Of a DNA stretch of 64,000 nt, positions 11,078 through 23,129 are shown piece after piece. Position 1 is the first letter of the stretch, and each line of letters opens with the position of its first letter. The DNA comes from Poa pratensis (taxonomy: Eukaryota > Streptophyta > Magnoliopsida > Poales > Poaceae), in assembly GCA_947311845.1 (NCBI GenBank), contig CAMZMU010000027.1, forward strand, positions 32,751,723-32,815,722, read 5' to 3'. The position numbers and the translations under genes are program-made. The notes beneath the pieces were generated by a model, which saw only the letters and a list, made by a program, of their open reading frames with translations, was not told the origin of the DNA and searched no databases.

Positions 11078-11684
11078 TCTTTGTGCTGTTCTTTCTTGTA
11101 CATGCTACGTACCTTGATGTGTAATTCATATCATGTAGACAACTTGCTGGAAGTTCTCCGATGCGCTTTATGTTTCTTGCCTAAGTTTGAGAGCCAATAT
11201 ATGTTGTTGCTTTTCCTTTTTCAGGATGGTGAGGAGAATATATGCTGAACATTTTGCCAGTCGTTGTTGATTCGGAACTCTGTCTATGCATACTGACGAG
11301 ACGAGCAACGGATGCCTGGTCAGGAATCTTTAATCTAAGTTGCTGATTTTGAACTACGTTAATCTTGGTTCTCATAGATGACTGTGCAAAACATGAGCTG
11401 GGTTGCATCTACACATCAGTTTATATATTGTTTGTGCACCTATGCTAGCCTGGTGCACATGCGAATTTGCTAAAGTTTCATTCAAAGTTTGATAGCTTGC
11501 CGTACATGCTAGTCTGTTAACAATACTTGTTATCCAAAGACCACATTCGACCTGAATGAGATACCACAGTTTTAAGTATTTTCCAGGGCTTCGCAAAATA
11601 TTCCTCAAATCTGCTTGCACCTATAAATTCAATGTCTAACTAATTACTAAAATCAAGACAAACAATGAAGCGACTAAACGGAGC
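11078..11684. other. Intergenic, nothing recognised
   Basis: Single-copy-looking mixed sequence between the Stowaway element and the A-tailed retroposon. No frame above about 80 codons and no motif. Confidence 0.5.
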
Positions 11685-11701
11685 AATATGCACCTAGTGA
11701 A

Positions 11702-12548
11702 CCGTTCAAAGTCAAAATAACTACGAGAGACATAAGCCTTATCTCTTCCCCGTGCTACAGTCGAGAGAGGCGACTCGAGGGCGTCGCGAGAGTTCGAGGT
11801 TCTCGCCGGCGATTCCGCTGCTCCCCTCCGCCTCCGGTCGCCATTCGGGCACCGGGAGGTGGGGGGAGCTCCGGCTTTCGTGTGTGCGTGTAGATAGGGT
11901 CTACTAGGTGTGTGTGCCTTTCCGCGTCGTCGAGGACGGTGGCGATGGCGTTGGAGTTCTGGGTGTGGTCCTTCCCCTCCCTGCCCCGTTCCGGCTTTGT
12001 TTTCGTTGCCGGGGAGGTCGTGAAGGCTCGTCGGGGCTCCTCTTCCTGCTCTGCTTCTCCGGCCGGCCTCGGTGGCGAGGGGGAAGGTTCTGGATGCTGG
12101 GGTTCCATTTTTGTTGCAGGTGCTGCTGGTGGTTTCCTCTGTTGGTTCTGCTCCGGCCGGCCGTGGTGGCGAGGGGGGCGGCCTCTGGAGGTGGTTCGGC
12201 GATGGTGTTGGTGGTCCTGGGCGCCGCCGTGGCGGCTGGGAGAAGGGTGGAGGCAGGGAGTTGGCGCTGCGGCCGCGAGACCAGATTCCGGTGCTTGGCG
12301 GCGGATGGATCTTGCGGCCTTGTTCTCCGTGTGGGAGCGTCTTCTTCCTGGCGGACGGTGGTACGGCGTCGTCGACGGCGACTAGGAGCGTTGGGGTGCG
12401 GCTGAGGATCCAATCGAGCTTCTTTTCGGTGTTTCAGGGTGCTTCTTGCACTTTTCTAGGTTTCCTTGTTGTTTTCTGTTTCTTTGGGGACCTGTTTGTA
12501 AAGTGTTGTGCATCCTTTTATATGTATTGGATCCTTCCTCAAAAAAAA
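11702..12548 (+). mobile_element. A-tailed non-LTR retroposon, copy 1 (~0.85 kb, GC-rich)
   Basis: A 16-bp target duplication, ATATGCACCTAGTGAA, flanks the insert at 11686-11701 and 12549-12564. The insert ends in an A-tract after CTTCCTC. The 5' part contains GCTACAGTCGAGAGAGGCGA, shared with the copy at 29254-30036 on the other strand. Long target duplications plus an A-tail are hallmarks of target-primed retrotransposition by LINE machinery. No tRNA-like A/B box promoter and no believable protein is seen; overlapping frames of up to 169 codons reflect GC content. It may be a LINE-dependent non-autonomous family or a captured transcript. Confidence 0.85.
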
Positions 12549-12564
12549 ATATGCACCTAGTGAA

Positions 12565-12912
12565 GAACGATACAACAACAACTAACAAGCGTAGTTAAAA
12601 GTTGTTAAAACTGGGCTGATTTCATATCTAACTTGAAGAAACTTAATTTTGCATATGAAACTCGGTTTTATAGTCAAATCTCAACATGTTTGAGTGCAAA
12701 CTGATTTGAATGACCAACGAGGTCCTTTGCGTAACTATGATAGCGGTCAACCGATCGTGGCCATCTCTTCTACATCCAACGGCTAAATATGCATGGGTGC
12801 AATAGGTGCACAGGTTTGGCTGGTGCTCTAGATATTTGTATACAGCTGCCAGTGGAACAAATTATTTTTGGAACATTAGTGCACCGCACGTAGCGAAGAA
12901 CGATAGGAGCAA
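12565..12912. other. Upstream region of the lectin receptor kinase gene
   Basis: About 350 bp of AT-rich intergenic DNA with no repeat ends or frames of note. It leads into the kinase promoter. Confidence 0.5.
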
Positions 12913-12933
12913 CCAATCCCAGCCTTTTATAAT
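12913..12933 (+). promoter_or_regulatory. Putative CCAAT and TATA elements of the receptor kinase gene
   Basis: CCAAT occurs at 12913-12917 and TTTTATAAT at 12925-12933, about 80 bp before the chosen start codon at 13012. Spacing and sequence fit a plant core promoter. Inference from sequence only. Confidence 0.5.
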
Positions 12934-13011
12934 CCAGCTCATTGGCTAGTCAACCCCGGCCCCATGTGCAGTGCAGCTCGCTGTCATTCTCCAAGGCGGA
13001 GCCTTTTCCTC

Positions 13012-15025
13012 CATGGGGATCTCCGTCCTCCTCCTCCTCCTATCCCTCCTCCTGCCGCCGGCCGCCGCGGACTTCTCCTTCACATACAACTTCACCGCCA
13101 CCTCGGACGCGGCGGCTCCGTCGGGCATCTCCTTCCAGGGGACGCCTTCTTCAACAAGTACATCCGCCTCACCCGCGACGAGCGCCTCGGGCCTCTCACC
13201 AGCAGCGCCGGCCGGGCCTACTTCTCGCGCCCCATCCCGCTCTCCGACCCCGTATCCCGCCGCCCGGCCTCCTTCGCCTCCGCCTTCTCCTTCTCCATCT
13301 CCGCGTCCGAGCCCTCCGCCGCGTCCGGCGATGGGCTCGCCTTCTTCCTCTCCCCGTTCCCCTCCGTCCTCCCCAACAGCTCCGCCGGCGGACTCCTCGG
13401 CCTCTTCAACTCCTCCTACCCCTCCTCGCCCGGCCTCCCCCTCGTCGCCGTCGAGTTCGACACCTTCAAGAACGACTGGGACCCCAGCGACGACCACGTC
13501 GGCGTCAACCTCGGCGGGATCGTCTCCGCCGCCACCACCGACTGGCCTACCAGCATGAAGGACGGCCGCACGGCGCACGCGCGCGTCGCCTACGACGGCC
13601 AGACCAAGAACCTCACCGTCGCGCTCTCCTACGGCGACGCGCCCCCCACGGACGTCATCCTGTGGTACGCCGTCGATCTGAGGGAGTACCTGACGACCAA
13701 CGCCGTGGCTGTCGGCTTCTCCTCCGCCACGGGCGAGGCCGCCGAGCTGCACAAGGTGATGTACTGGGATTTCACCTCCACCATCGACCCCAAGGAGGAG
13801 ACGGTGATACTGTGGGTGGTATTAGGGTGTGCGGATTTCTTGTTCTGCTTGTCGCTGCAGGGGTCGTTTGGTTCGCCAAGGAATGGAGGAAGGCCGGAGA
13901 ATCCGTCCTCTATGCTGACATTGAGGATGCGATGGGGTACGAGGAGCTGGACGACGATGAGTTCGTCGTGGAGAGCGGGCCAAGACGATTCGGGTACGCC
14001 GAATTGGCGGCGGCGACCAAGAATTTCTCCGAGGAGAGGAAGCTCGGGCAGGGCGGGTTTGGTGCGGTTTACCGGGGTTTCCTGAAGGAGCTTGGTCTGG
14101 AGGTGGCCATCAAGAGAGTCTCCAAGGGGTCGACACAGGGGCGTAAAGAGTATGCGGCGGAGGTGCGCATCATCAGCCAATTGCGCCACCGCCATCTGGT
14201 CCAGCTCGTCGGGTGGTGCCACGAGCACCGTGGTGATTTCCTGCTTGTCTATGAGCTCATGCCCAATGGCAGCGTCGACCAGCACCTCTATGGCAAGGGC
14301 TTGCCCCTCACTTGGCCGACGCGGTATGACATCGCGTTGGGCCTCGCGTCGGCGCTGCTCTACCTCCACGAGGAGTGCACGCAATGCATCGTGCACCGCG
14401 ACATCAAGCCAAGCAATGTGATGCTGGATGCCACTTTCATGCCAAGCTTGGTGACTTTGGCCTCGCCAAGCTCGTGGAGCATGGCAGCGACCCCTACACC
14501 ACCGTCCTGGCCGGCACATTGGGCTACTTGGCGCCAGAGTGCCTGACGACAGGCAAGGCGAGCCAGGAGTCGGATGTGTTCAGCTTCGGCGTCGTGGCAC
14601 TGGAAATTGCTTGTGGACGAAGACCAGCAGAGCTCTCCGAGGAGTGGTCGAAGAAAAGACTGGTGCCGTGGGTGTGGGAGATGTATGGGAAGAATGCCAT
14701 TCTTGAAGCGGCGGACTGGAGGCTGAAGGGAGAGTTTGATGAGAAGCAGATGGAGCATCTGATGGTGGTCGGGCTGTGGTGTGCTCACCCTGACTACACA
14801 CATAGACCAAGTATCAGGCAGGCCCTGAATGTGCTAAAATTCGAGGCGCCACTGCCTGTGCTGGCACAGAAGATGCCTGTACCAACGTTCTTCCCAATCA
14901 TTTTGCCTGAGGAATCAGTTGGAGGTGTATCATGTGGACGTTTGCGGATGATAACAGACATTCAGGAGTATGTTCCGTCAGCTGACAGCGGGCCATCAGC
15001 AAGGGATACACCTCAGGAGTCATGA
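13012..15025 (+). CDS. L-type lectin-domain receptor kinase (LecRK, clade IX-like), intronless, three single-base frame breaks
   Basis: The ATG at 13012 begins a signal peptide (GISVLLLLLSLLLPPAAA). A legume-lectin extracellular domain follows (DFSFTYNFT, then VAVEFDTFKNDW and DDHVGVNLGGI), then one membrane segment (VCGFLVLLVAAGVVWFA). The cytosolic Ser/Thr kinase has the glycine loop GQGGFGAVYRG, lysine in VAIKRVS, HRDIKPSN, KLGDFGLAKL and APECLTTG, and runs to a stop at 15023-15025. LecRKs sit in the plasma membrane and are linked to pathogen and stress perception. The frame changes near 13140 (G run), 13826 (G run) and 14439 (A run); one added base at each restores canonical family sequence. 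All catalytic residues survive. It is convergent with the helicase gene 826 bp away. The lack of introns is usual for this family. Confidence 0.88.
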
Positions 15026-15850
15026 ATGTGGATTTTGGAAGCTCAACATAGCTTTCATAAGAATTTTGTTTATTTCTTGTTGTGGTCTGTTTGAGTCTGG
15101 TTTGTATAACAACAAAACGTTATCGGTCAAAAAGATGGCGCACAATATTTGTCACAGTTCGATCAGTTATATTCTATGTAGATTGCGGAGTACAGACAAG
15201 CTGCTGTACTGGAGAAGCCTCGTTGCATGAGACCAAAACGTGGAATTGCTACTCCCGAAAGTAGCAAACCAGAGATCATCACGGTTAGCAGTTGACTCGT
15301 CACCAACGGCCTGTAGCAGGTCACACGCAAGTACGCAACGGCAAGGGTACTCAAGCGAATGGTCCCGTCGAAAGATACACAAGCATCATATGCTACCAAG
15401 CATAAAACATCATCATCCGTTCTCCACAAACTATATCAAAATGCAAATATACCAGCACAAGCTTTAATACTGTTTATCACGTAAAACTACACAGCAGATA
15501 AGGCCAACCCGAATTAATATGTGCTGGTGAAAACTATGTATGTACAAATATCAGGTTAGCTAACTGACATATTTCCCCTGTTATCTTCATGATAGTCAAA
15601 CAGAAAATATGCTGCCGGTTAACATTTGGCCTAATGATGATGCACCATCTCTACTTCCAGTGCGAAAAGAATTGGATGATCTAACAACCACAATGACATC
15701 TTCCAACTACAAAATCTCAGCACCTGTACAAACTAAAAGCACTAGTAACACTAGAGAAATGCTATTTGTTACCTCCTGAGAAATATTAATCTACCCCTGC
15801 CTATTACACCTTTCCATGAGCAAAATTGCGTTCCATCTCAGGAGGTGATG
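15026..15850. other. Convergent intergenic region (3' flanks of the kinase and helicase genes)
   Basis: This holds the 3' UTRs of both genes and AT-rich spacer. No repeat ends or coding motifs seen. Short frames near 15163-15467 are antisense to each other and unsupported. Confidence 0.5.
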
Positions 15851-18800
15851 CTAACCCATGAACAAATACCGCAAGTCATCCACTGTCAGTCGAGTCTGAC
15901 CGCCACCAGATTTATCTTCTCCAAAAGCAGAAGCAACCATCTCCCGCTTTTTCTCCTGAGACAAATTATACAGATTAGTAGGAACTACAAGAGACAGTAC
16001 ATTTATTAATTTATTGTCAAACAAAACACTATTCAGAAAACAATAGAAAGTGAATCTTTCTAGGGATATACTTGAAGCTACAACAGTGAGCGTTTCAAAA
16101 ACAAAAATCAAAAAGCTCTCTCACTACTCAAAGTGGGGCTGGAGCAGCATCTACTTTTAAAAACTGGACCGCGAAATACTGGTCAAGCAACCTACTAAAT
16201 GGTTCATGGTCAAATCCTACGGTCAATTTGAACACAGAACTAGTTTGGTCAATTCGAACACAGAACTAGTTTGGTCAATTTGAACACAGAATCCTAAATG
16301 GTTCATGGTCGAATCGAATCCTATGGTTTTTACCTGGAGCGCCAGAATACGATCTTCAACACTATCTTTTACTGTCAACCTTGATACTGTGACCGGACGT
16401 GTTTGGCCAATGCGGTGTGCTCTATCAACAGCTTGATCCTCAGTGGTAGGATTCCACCAAAGATCGAGCATAAGCACATGGCAGGCAGCCACCATATTCA
16501 GACCAAGACTCGCGGCTTTGAGAGACATGATAATAACAGAAACCTGACAGAAGCAGAAGTCAACAGTGAATAAATTGTGATACACTCAAAGTTACATGTA
16601 AGGCATATTATTGCACACAAACCTCTGGAACTGTCTTGAAGTCATTCACAGCCTTTTCTCGAGCAGCAACAGACATTGTTCCATCAAGCCTCCGGTACGA
16701 CACATGAGAAGCTTTCAAATGAACCTCTAGCAAATCGAGCATTCCGGTCCACTGAGAGAAAACAATGGCCTTCTCTGTCAACTTTGTGTCAGCATATTCT
16801 GAACCCTTCCCATTGATATTTTCGGATGCAGGCCCAATTGTTTTTTTATTATCTACAGTTTGAGTGGAATCAACTTTTGGTAATGACAGAATAATATCTA
16901 GGGCAGCCCTCACTTTAGAAGAGGCATATGATGAATCAATCCCAGTTTGGTTTTCAGTATGGACCATCTCTGTACAGGAATCGTGAGACTGGTATTCACC
17001 GGTTAATTTGGACAGGGAGAACTCAAGGGTGCCTCGGGAAACAGTGAGGTGGCATTAAGTCGGATTCTGCAACTGGAGACTGGACATATGCTATCATCAC
17101 CAGTAAGTTGCTCCAATATGCACTGGTTGCAAAAAACATGGCCGCATAAAGTAACGACAGCATCTTCGGGTGCATCCTGCGCAATTTATACTATGTAACA
17201 TTACTAGCCGCAGTTATTCAAATATGAAAGATCATACTCCACAGCATGATAGTAGCAAAAAGGAAATACTGAAGTACATGATGCATATATGAGAAAAATA
17301 TACCGATTTTTAACTATAGATAGATACAGGACAAAATGAGCCAGATTCACTTACATTGCAGAGAGCACATATTGCAGAACAAGATTGCAAGCAAACCAGC
17401 AATTCCTGTTGCCGTTCCATGGGAAGTTTCTTTGCAGCCTCCAATGAAGACGTCCAGCTAGATTCATGACCTTTAACAAGGTGAGGGTGATCACAAGCCT
17501 GCCTGAGCCGTAAAAGCATCAGTAGGATGTTGACGTAGTTTTGCTTAACAGTACCAGCAGCCGCGTACTCCTGCAGATGGGTTGTTAGCTTATACTACTG
17601 AGCAACAGAGGATATATGTAGGGTTGCCATGAAGTAAAAAACGAAATGAGTGTTCAGACATGCTCCCATCCATAAATATGTATCTCCCTGGTTGTAAGTT
17701 ACAGTTAAGGACTGTATAAGCCCAATGATAGCTAACTTGTTTGCTCTCCAGGTACCTTAATTCCGAGCAAGGTTACTTATTATGTATATTCCAAGCATAA
17801 GTGGAGACTGACCAAAATGCATATGTGCCATGTTTCAACATTACACGGAAACAGCTATCATAATTTAAATAAAATTCCGAGTGTTATGCCAATGTATCTG
17901 TCAGGTAAAATTAAAAATATGCCTATATCTTGGGGAAAAATTGCAAGATCTAACTGAATGAACAAAGAAAAAAAATATCAGAAAGTGGACGATTGGTCAA
18001 CACTGGACACACCTTGAATTGCGCTCGTGATTCAGCTTCTAGATTGTTATAAAATACACGCTCCTCACTCGTGAAGCTCACGGCCTTGAGATGAATAGTC
18101 TTCGGCGGCAGGGAAATGATTGGTTTTCCATCCAGCATCGTCGCTATATTAACAAACACAAATTTAACTTTCAACACCAATTACAAAATTTAGTAACATG
18201 GTGATAATATATCTACGTCGCAGCAGAAAATATAGCACAGGAATAGCAGGCTGCCAGATCAAAACCACATTACTGAAACTAAATCCTCAGCAGTAGCGAT
18301 ACGATTACGAGACTGCAGATGATATCCCCCCCTTGTATAACATCCACCAAAATATATCCATCATTAGTCTTCAAGACACTAGCAATACAACTTTTCAACA
18401 TGATATGGTGAAAGATTAGCAATTAAGCTTAACCATCATGTTTTTTTATTTACTTGATACAACAATTATTGCCACAAGTACTAAACAAAAGTTGTCTCCG
18501 TTAAAAATGGCAAATGTAAATTTTGTTTACGTAGTCAGTAGGAGATCTTAATTGTTGGAGACAGCAAACTAATACTTTTCTTACATATGCACGGTTTAAG
18601 AGATGGAAAACCAAATAATATGTTCAGTAATTGACCTTTAGTCCGACGTAGCATTACAGTCTTCAAAACAACTTGCAGCTTCCTGTAACCAGTAATTGGG
18701 TTCCTACTGATTGGCATTTTTATCAAGGCGCAAAATTGCTTGTATCCACAGTATGGTTCATATCTCAGAAATTTAAAATAGCTAAAGAGATCGTCAACAG

Positions 18801-21800
18801 CATTCTGTATTGGTGTCCCAGACAAGCACCACCTTCTTTTGGCTCGCAAACCCCAGCAAGCCCCAGCAACGTTAGTTCGATAATTTTTAATACTTTGTGC
18901 TTCATCAAGAATAACCCTGAACCATGCAACTTTTGCAAGAGGTCTCTCAGGCAAGCAACTCTTGTCTTTTGTAGCCTTTTTGGTTTTCTTCCTTTTTTTG
19001 CTACCTGAAACAAAAAGGCCATATCTGTCTGGCCTTCCTTTCTCTTCATCGTCAGTGTCAGGACTTGATTGCTTAGGTACCTCCATACTTACTATAGAAT
19101 ATGTAGTTAGCACAACATCATATTTAGTAAGCTCGTTAGGATCCTTCGTACGATTGCTACCATGATATATTAGAAAGGACAAATTAGCTTTACTGGTGAC
19201 TTTGCTCCTCAGTTCGTCCGCCCACTGCCGTAGAACACTTGTCGGGCAAACAACCAGAGTCCCAGCAGCTGGCCTAGTCTTAATCTCTAGAATATGATTC
19301 TCTATCTTAACTGTAGTGCTTGCCACTTCAGAATTACATGTATATGGCCTCTTTTTCAAACAAAGTTCAGCGGGTCGTCGTCATCGTCGTCAAGAGTTAC
19401 AGCTTCGCAGGGCTCATGCTTGATGGCAGATGATATTGGTAATGGTGCTCTTTCTGTCAATATCAGTGATATAGTGGATATAGTTTTACCCAGGCCCTGA
19501 AAAGCATCAGATGACATATAAGACACGTTTGTCCACTTTGCTGAGCAACAGCAACATCAGTGTCTTTTGTCTACTTTGCTGAACAAAGGAGAAAAAATAA
19601 CTGGTATACCTGATCATCAGCAAGAATTCCACCAGAGCAGTGTGAACTATTTCTCTCCTTTTGCAGCATCCATGCCAAAGCAATTTTCTGTCCAGACAAA
19701 ATATAGTACAATTACCCAGAAGCTGTGACACTACTTTGAGGGAATCACAAAACATTCACCTTAAGGCGTACCTGATGCCTCAGTAAAGGAACTGATAAAA
19801 GCCCATCAGGTGGATTAGCCTCAGACTTTGCTTGGGACATATCCTGGCAAACATCCAATATGTTAAGCGCACTGAAGAAGCATATGAAAACTGGATGCAA
19901 GAAAAAAACATACATATATTAAAGTGATGCTACTTTCTCCATCATCATCAGATAAATCCAATGTTCAGTTACTAAAAAACATATATATTACTTTCGTGGC
20001 ATAAGTTCAAAGTCACTGTTCTATAGAGTACGGTTGTACAATATCACAGAAAATTGGAAACATAATCCCCAGCAATTAGCGGTACAAAAAATGACCTTAG
20101 GAAGCTAAGAACTAGCATATGGAACTTGCCGCAAAAATTATAACAACCTACATGAAAGATGAAGTAACTCGAGATGGAAAACATTATCAGCGAATATCCC
20201 AATGCTGATACTCAATAAATATTTTTTGAATTCCATTATTCTAAGGACTGCTTACGAAAAACTGCATTTGGGATTTTGAGTAACCACTCATACTAATCAT
20301 GAGTGATTTGTGGCAGCAGGTAGAACCAAGTTAACAGAAGCGAAAAGAAGACCCAACACTAAAGAGGGATATATGACCTGTAATGCAAGTTGTAGAGTCG
20401 TCCTTTCCTGACATGTCTTATATCCACCAAATCGGGAACAACAGGATTTGCAGACAAAGATTGTTGAAAGTTACTCAGTTTCCCCTGGAGTGGCAATAGA
20501 TGACCAGGGGCACAACGGCTACCAAGGATAGATAAATCAGAATCACCATTGACATTTGCACCGAAGCAACTTCTTGACAAACTCCCCTGAGTAAAAGAAT
20601 TGCCACTTCTATGAATATCATATTGAGCTGGAGGGATTTGATCTGCCATGCTCCTAAATGGTTGTTGGTGGCTGATAGGAACCAAGTTAGAGAGCAGCTG
20701 TTTTGCTGTGCCTCCCAAGTATTTATCAGCATCCTCTGTAGTAGAGTTTCTGCTTGAGGGTACTGGAGAAGAGTCAGTGCTAGACTCACACTTGAAACCA
20801 ATATATTCAGATTGGTTCTGCTCACATAAAGACTCTGGAGAAGACACATCATCCATGTAGTAATTTTCTGATAAAGATGTATCGTCACAATATTCATCCG
20901 GAGAGCCCGTCTGCATCGAACTGCTTTCACATATGTTTTGCTGGAACTGTTCCATCTCGTAGGACTGATTGTTTTGTGGCAAATCATGCAGTGGCATTTC
21001 ACCAGACATATCAAGAGACCCATACTCTGGTTTCGGATATCCCACAAACCCCCCCTGAAGATATTCTTCCTGTACAGTTAGGCAACTGTTGTTGCCAGAC
21101 TCACCAATATTCAGCTCAGTGTAAGAAATATCAGGTATGGTTGCACTATTATGCTGAAGAGAGAACATGTTTGTTGGACTGAAATGAATACCCTCCTGAC
21201 CAGCATTATCAAATATTGCACCTGTATCCTCGCTTTTAACTTCACTCAAACCAGATTGCTCTGGGAATTCGTTAGATGGCAAATCTGCAGCAAGTATCAA
21301 ATGAATAACGGGTTTGTCATGGTTAGATGATGCAAGCTATATATTGCAAAAGAGAAATTGTCATACAAGTATTAATTTGTGGCCCCATGCTCTCTAAGTG
21401 GTTCTCTTCTTTGATCTTTGTCTGGCCGAAGTACATTTGATCTCCATCATATGAAGACTTTGAGATAACTTCGTATGGAGATACAGTTGCTTCTTCAACA
21501 GCATTTATATGGTTTAATGTGTCCATTGGTAAAGGTTGGTTGTCATGATTGCTGGTCCATGAGTTCCCAGATAAATCTGCAATTAAATGGTCAAATAAAC
21601 AGTTATTTATGCAGAGGTAAATATTAAGTTTCACTTCAAAAAAAATTATTGTTTCTTACCATTATCAAGCAAACCATAAGCCGTAGCATCCGAGTTATCA
21701 AAAGTTTTATCTCCTTGTTCCACCATTGGTTCCAACTGGTACTGAGAAGGGTCTACATACAAGCAGTTTGACCATAATCCTCCATCCTCCAAATGATCTA

Positions 21801-23129
21801 CTTTTAAACGATAGCTTAATTACGATTATGTCGAATAAAAGCAATGAATCCCGTAAAAACATGTGATACAATGACAAGCAGAATCTACCTTCATTGTTTT
21901 CAAACCCATTTTCAAAACCGGCAGCGTCCAGTGGGACCTCTAAGCTACCTTGATTGGCCTGCAATTGAATAACAAGATGTGTGTTTGATGAGGGGATATG
22001 AAATAACAGATCAGAGACACAGTCTAACAGATAGGGGACACGGTATGAGACAGCTTGCCCTAGATATAGATGCACAATCACGTCACCACTGACCGCAAAC
22101 AGTATAAGCAATTGACGTGTTGTTCAGACAGAAACAATGATGCCAGCAAAATTGGAGGAAACATTTTTGCTTGATCATTTTGTTCCGGTGTTGCTAGAGA
22201 AGAAGGCAATGTGATCCGAGTTATCCAACAGTAAATTGTTGTAAATATTGTGGATGAATTCAGAAACTAGCTTCTTACTGTGAGAGTTGGAGTTCCAAAC
22301 TATCAAGTGGTTCAAGTAACAAGCTGGCCTCCCAAAAGTCAACTGTTAATCTAAAACACACTGGAGAAGCACCTTTCACCACAAAACAAGGAACAATCAG
22401 AAGTTCAATATCACGCAGCACTGAGTCACTCACACATGGAATCCAAAACTACCACAGCCCAGGCCAGTGATCCAACACTATCATCGACGAAAATGCATCA
22501 GGGCAGGAGCCTCTTCGAGTCAACTGGCTCACTCCAGTGACAAAGGCAGCACCCGATGCTTGTTCAAGTGTTTGGGTCCAAATTACCAAAGATGGCTATC
22601 ATTTCTCGACAACATTTAACAAAGAGACATACATAGAGGGTATAATTAATTGCATCTCACCCTCGAACTGAGCTTGTAGCATCTACATGGTGTGTATGCT
22701 CCACTTATCCCCAAACTGAAAAGCCAGACCGAATCCCTTGACTAGACCTGATCACGCTTGGATCATATACCTCTAAGCTCGCAAAATCGCAAGGGCACGG
22801 CACCTAATAAGGTCACAGAAGTGGTGAATTGCGGTGCGCACGGGCGGAGTCGTCCCCAACAGCCCAGACGCGTCCGCTGCGACGCAATCCAAAACCCTAG
22901 CCGAAAGGTGACCTCCGCCCCGACCAACCCTGGGTGCCGAATTGGATCCGACTAGCGCGCGAATTAGGGCACACGAATAGAGGCGGGAGGGTAAGAGCGG
23001 GCGGTCGGACGCACCTCGGGGTCGTGGGCTGGGTCGGTGTCGAGGAAGGCCATGAAGTCGCCGAGGGGCATGGAGAGGTTGTCCTCGGGTCCGCCCTCGA
23101 AATCCATCGCCGGTTCCTCCGCCATCATC
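15851..23129 (-). CDS. CHR28: SNF2-family RING helicase-like protein (CHR27/CHR28 type), 13 exons, three single-base frame breaks
   Basis: Exons by GT/AG and frame: 23129-23015, 21958-21889, 21797-21660, 21576-21367, 21284-20380, 19843-19772, 19687-19610, 19496-18636, 18143-18013, 17570-17355, 17176-16623, 16543-16334 and 15955-15851. The N-terminal third is acidic and Ser/Asn-rich. The SNF2 ATPase has DDQGLGKT (Walker A, across exons 7 and 8) and DEAQSIKN (motif II). A C3HC4 RING (CALCN...CGHVFCNQC...CPVSSC) sits between the ATPase halves, and the C-terminal lobe has [10 protein letters not shown]. The Arabidopsis relatives CHR27/CHR28 (FRG1/FRG2) act in RNA-directed DNA methylation with SUVR2. 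One base appears missing near 20403, 19363 and 17037. Exon borders and motifs are otherwise intact, so a functional gene with consensus errors is plausible. The start is either of two adjacent ATGs at 23129/23126; an upstream in-frame ATG exists at 23155. Confidence 0.87.
16221..16291. repeat. 26-bp tandem repeat, 2.7 copies, in helicase intron 12
   Basis: GGTCAATTTGAACACAGAA starts at 16221, 16247 (one change) and 16273. Related flanking words (GGTTCATGGTC, AATCCTA) occur on both sides, so the minisatellite grew inside a slightly larger duplication. It lies in the intron between the last two exons. Confidence 0.85.

Noticed and set aside
11904..12413. Overlapping 160-170 codon frames on both strands
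   Set aside because: They lie inside the A-tailed retroposon and are not kept in its second copy; high GC alone explains them.
12946..13752. 268-codon minus-strand frame, Gly/Glu-rich
   Set aside because: It is the complement of the receptor kinase lectin domain in very GC-rich DNA; no start context or domain of its own.
13629..14519. 296-codon minus-strand frame
   Set aside because: Antisense shadow of the kinase coding sequence.
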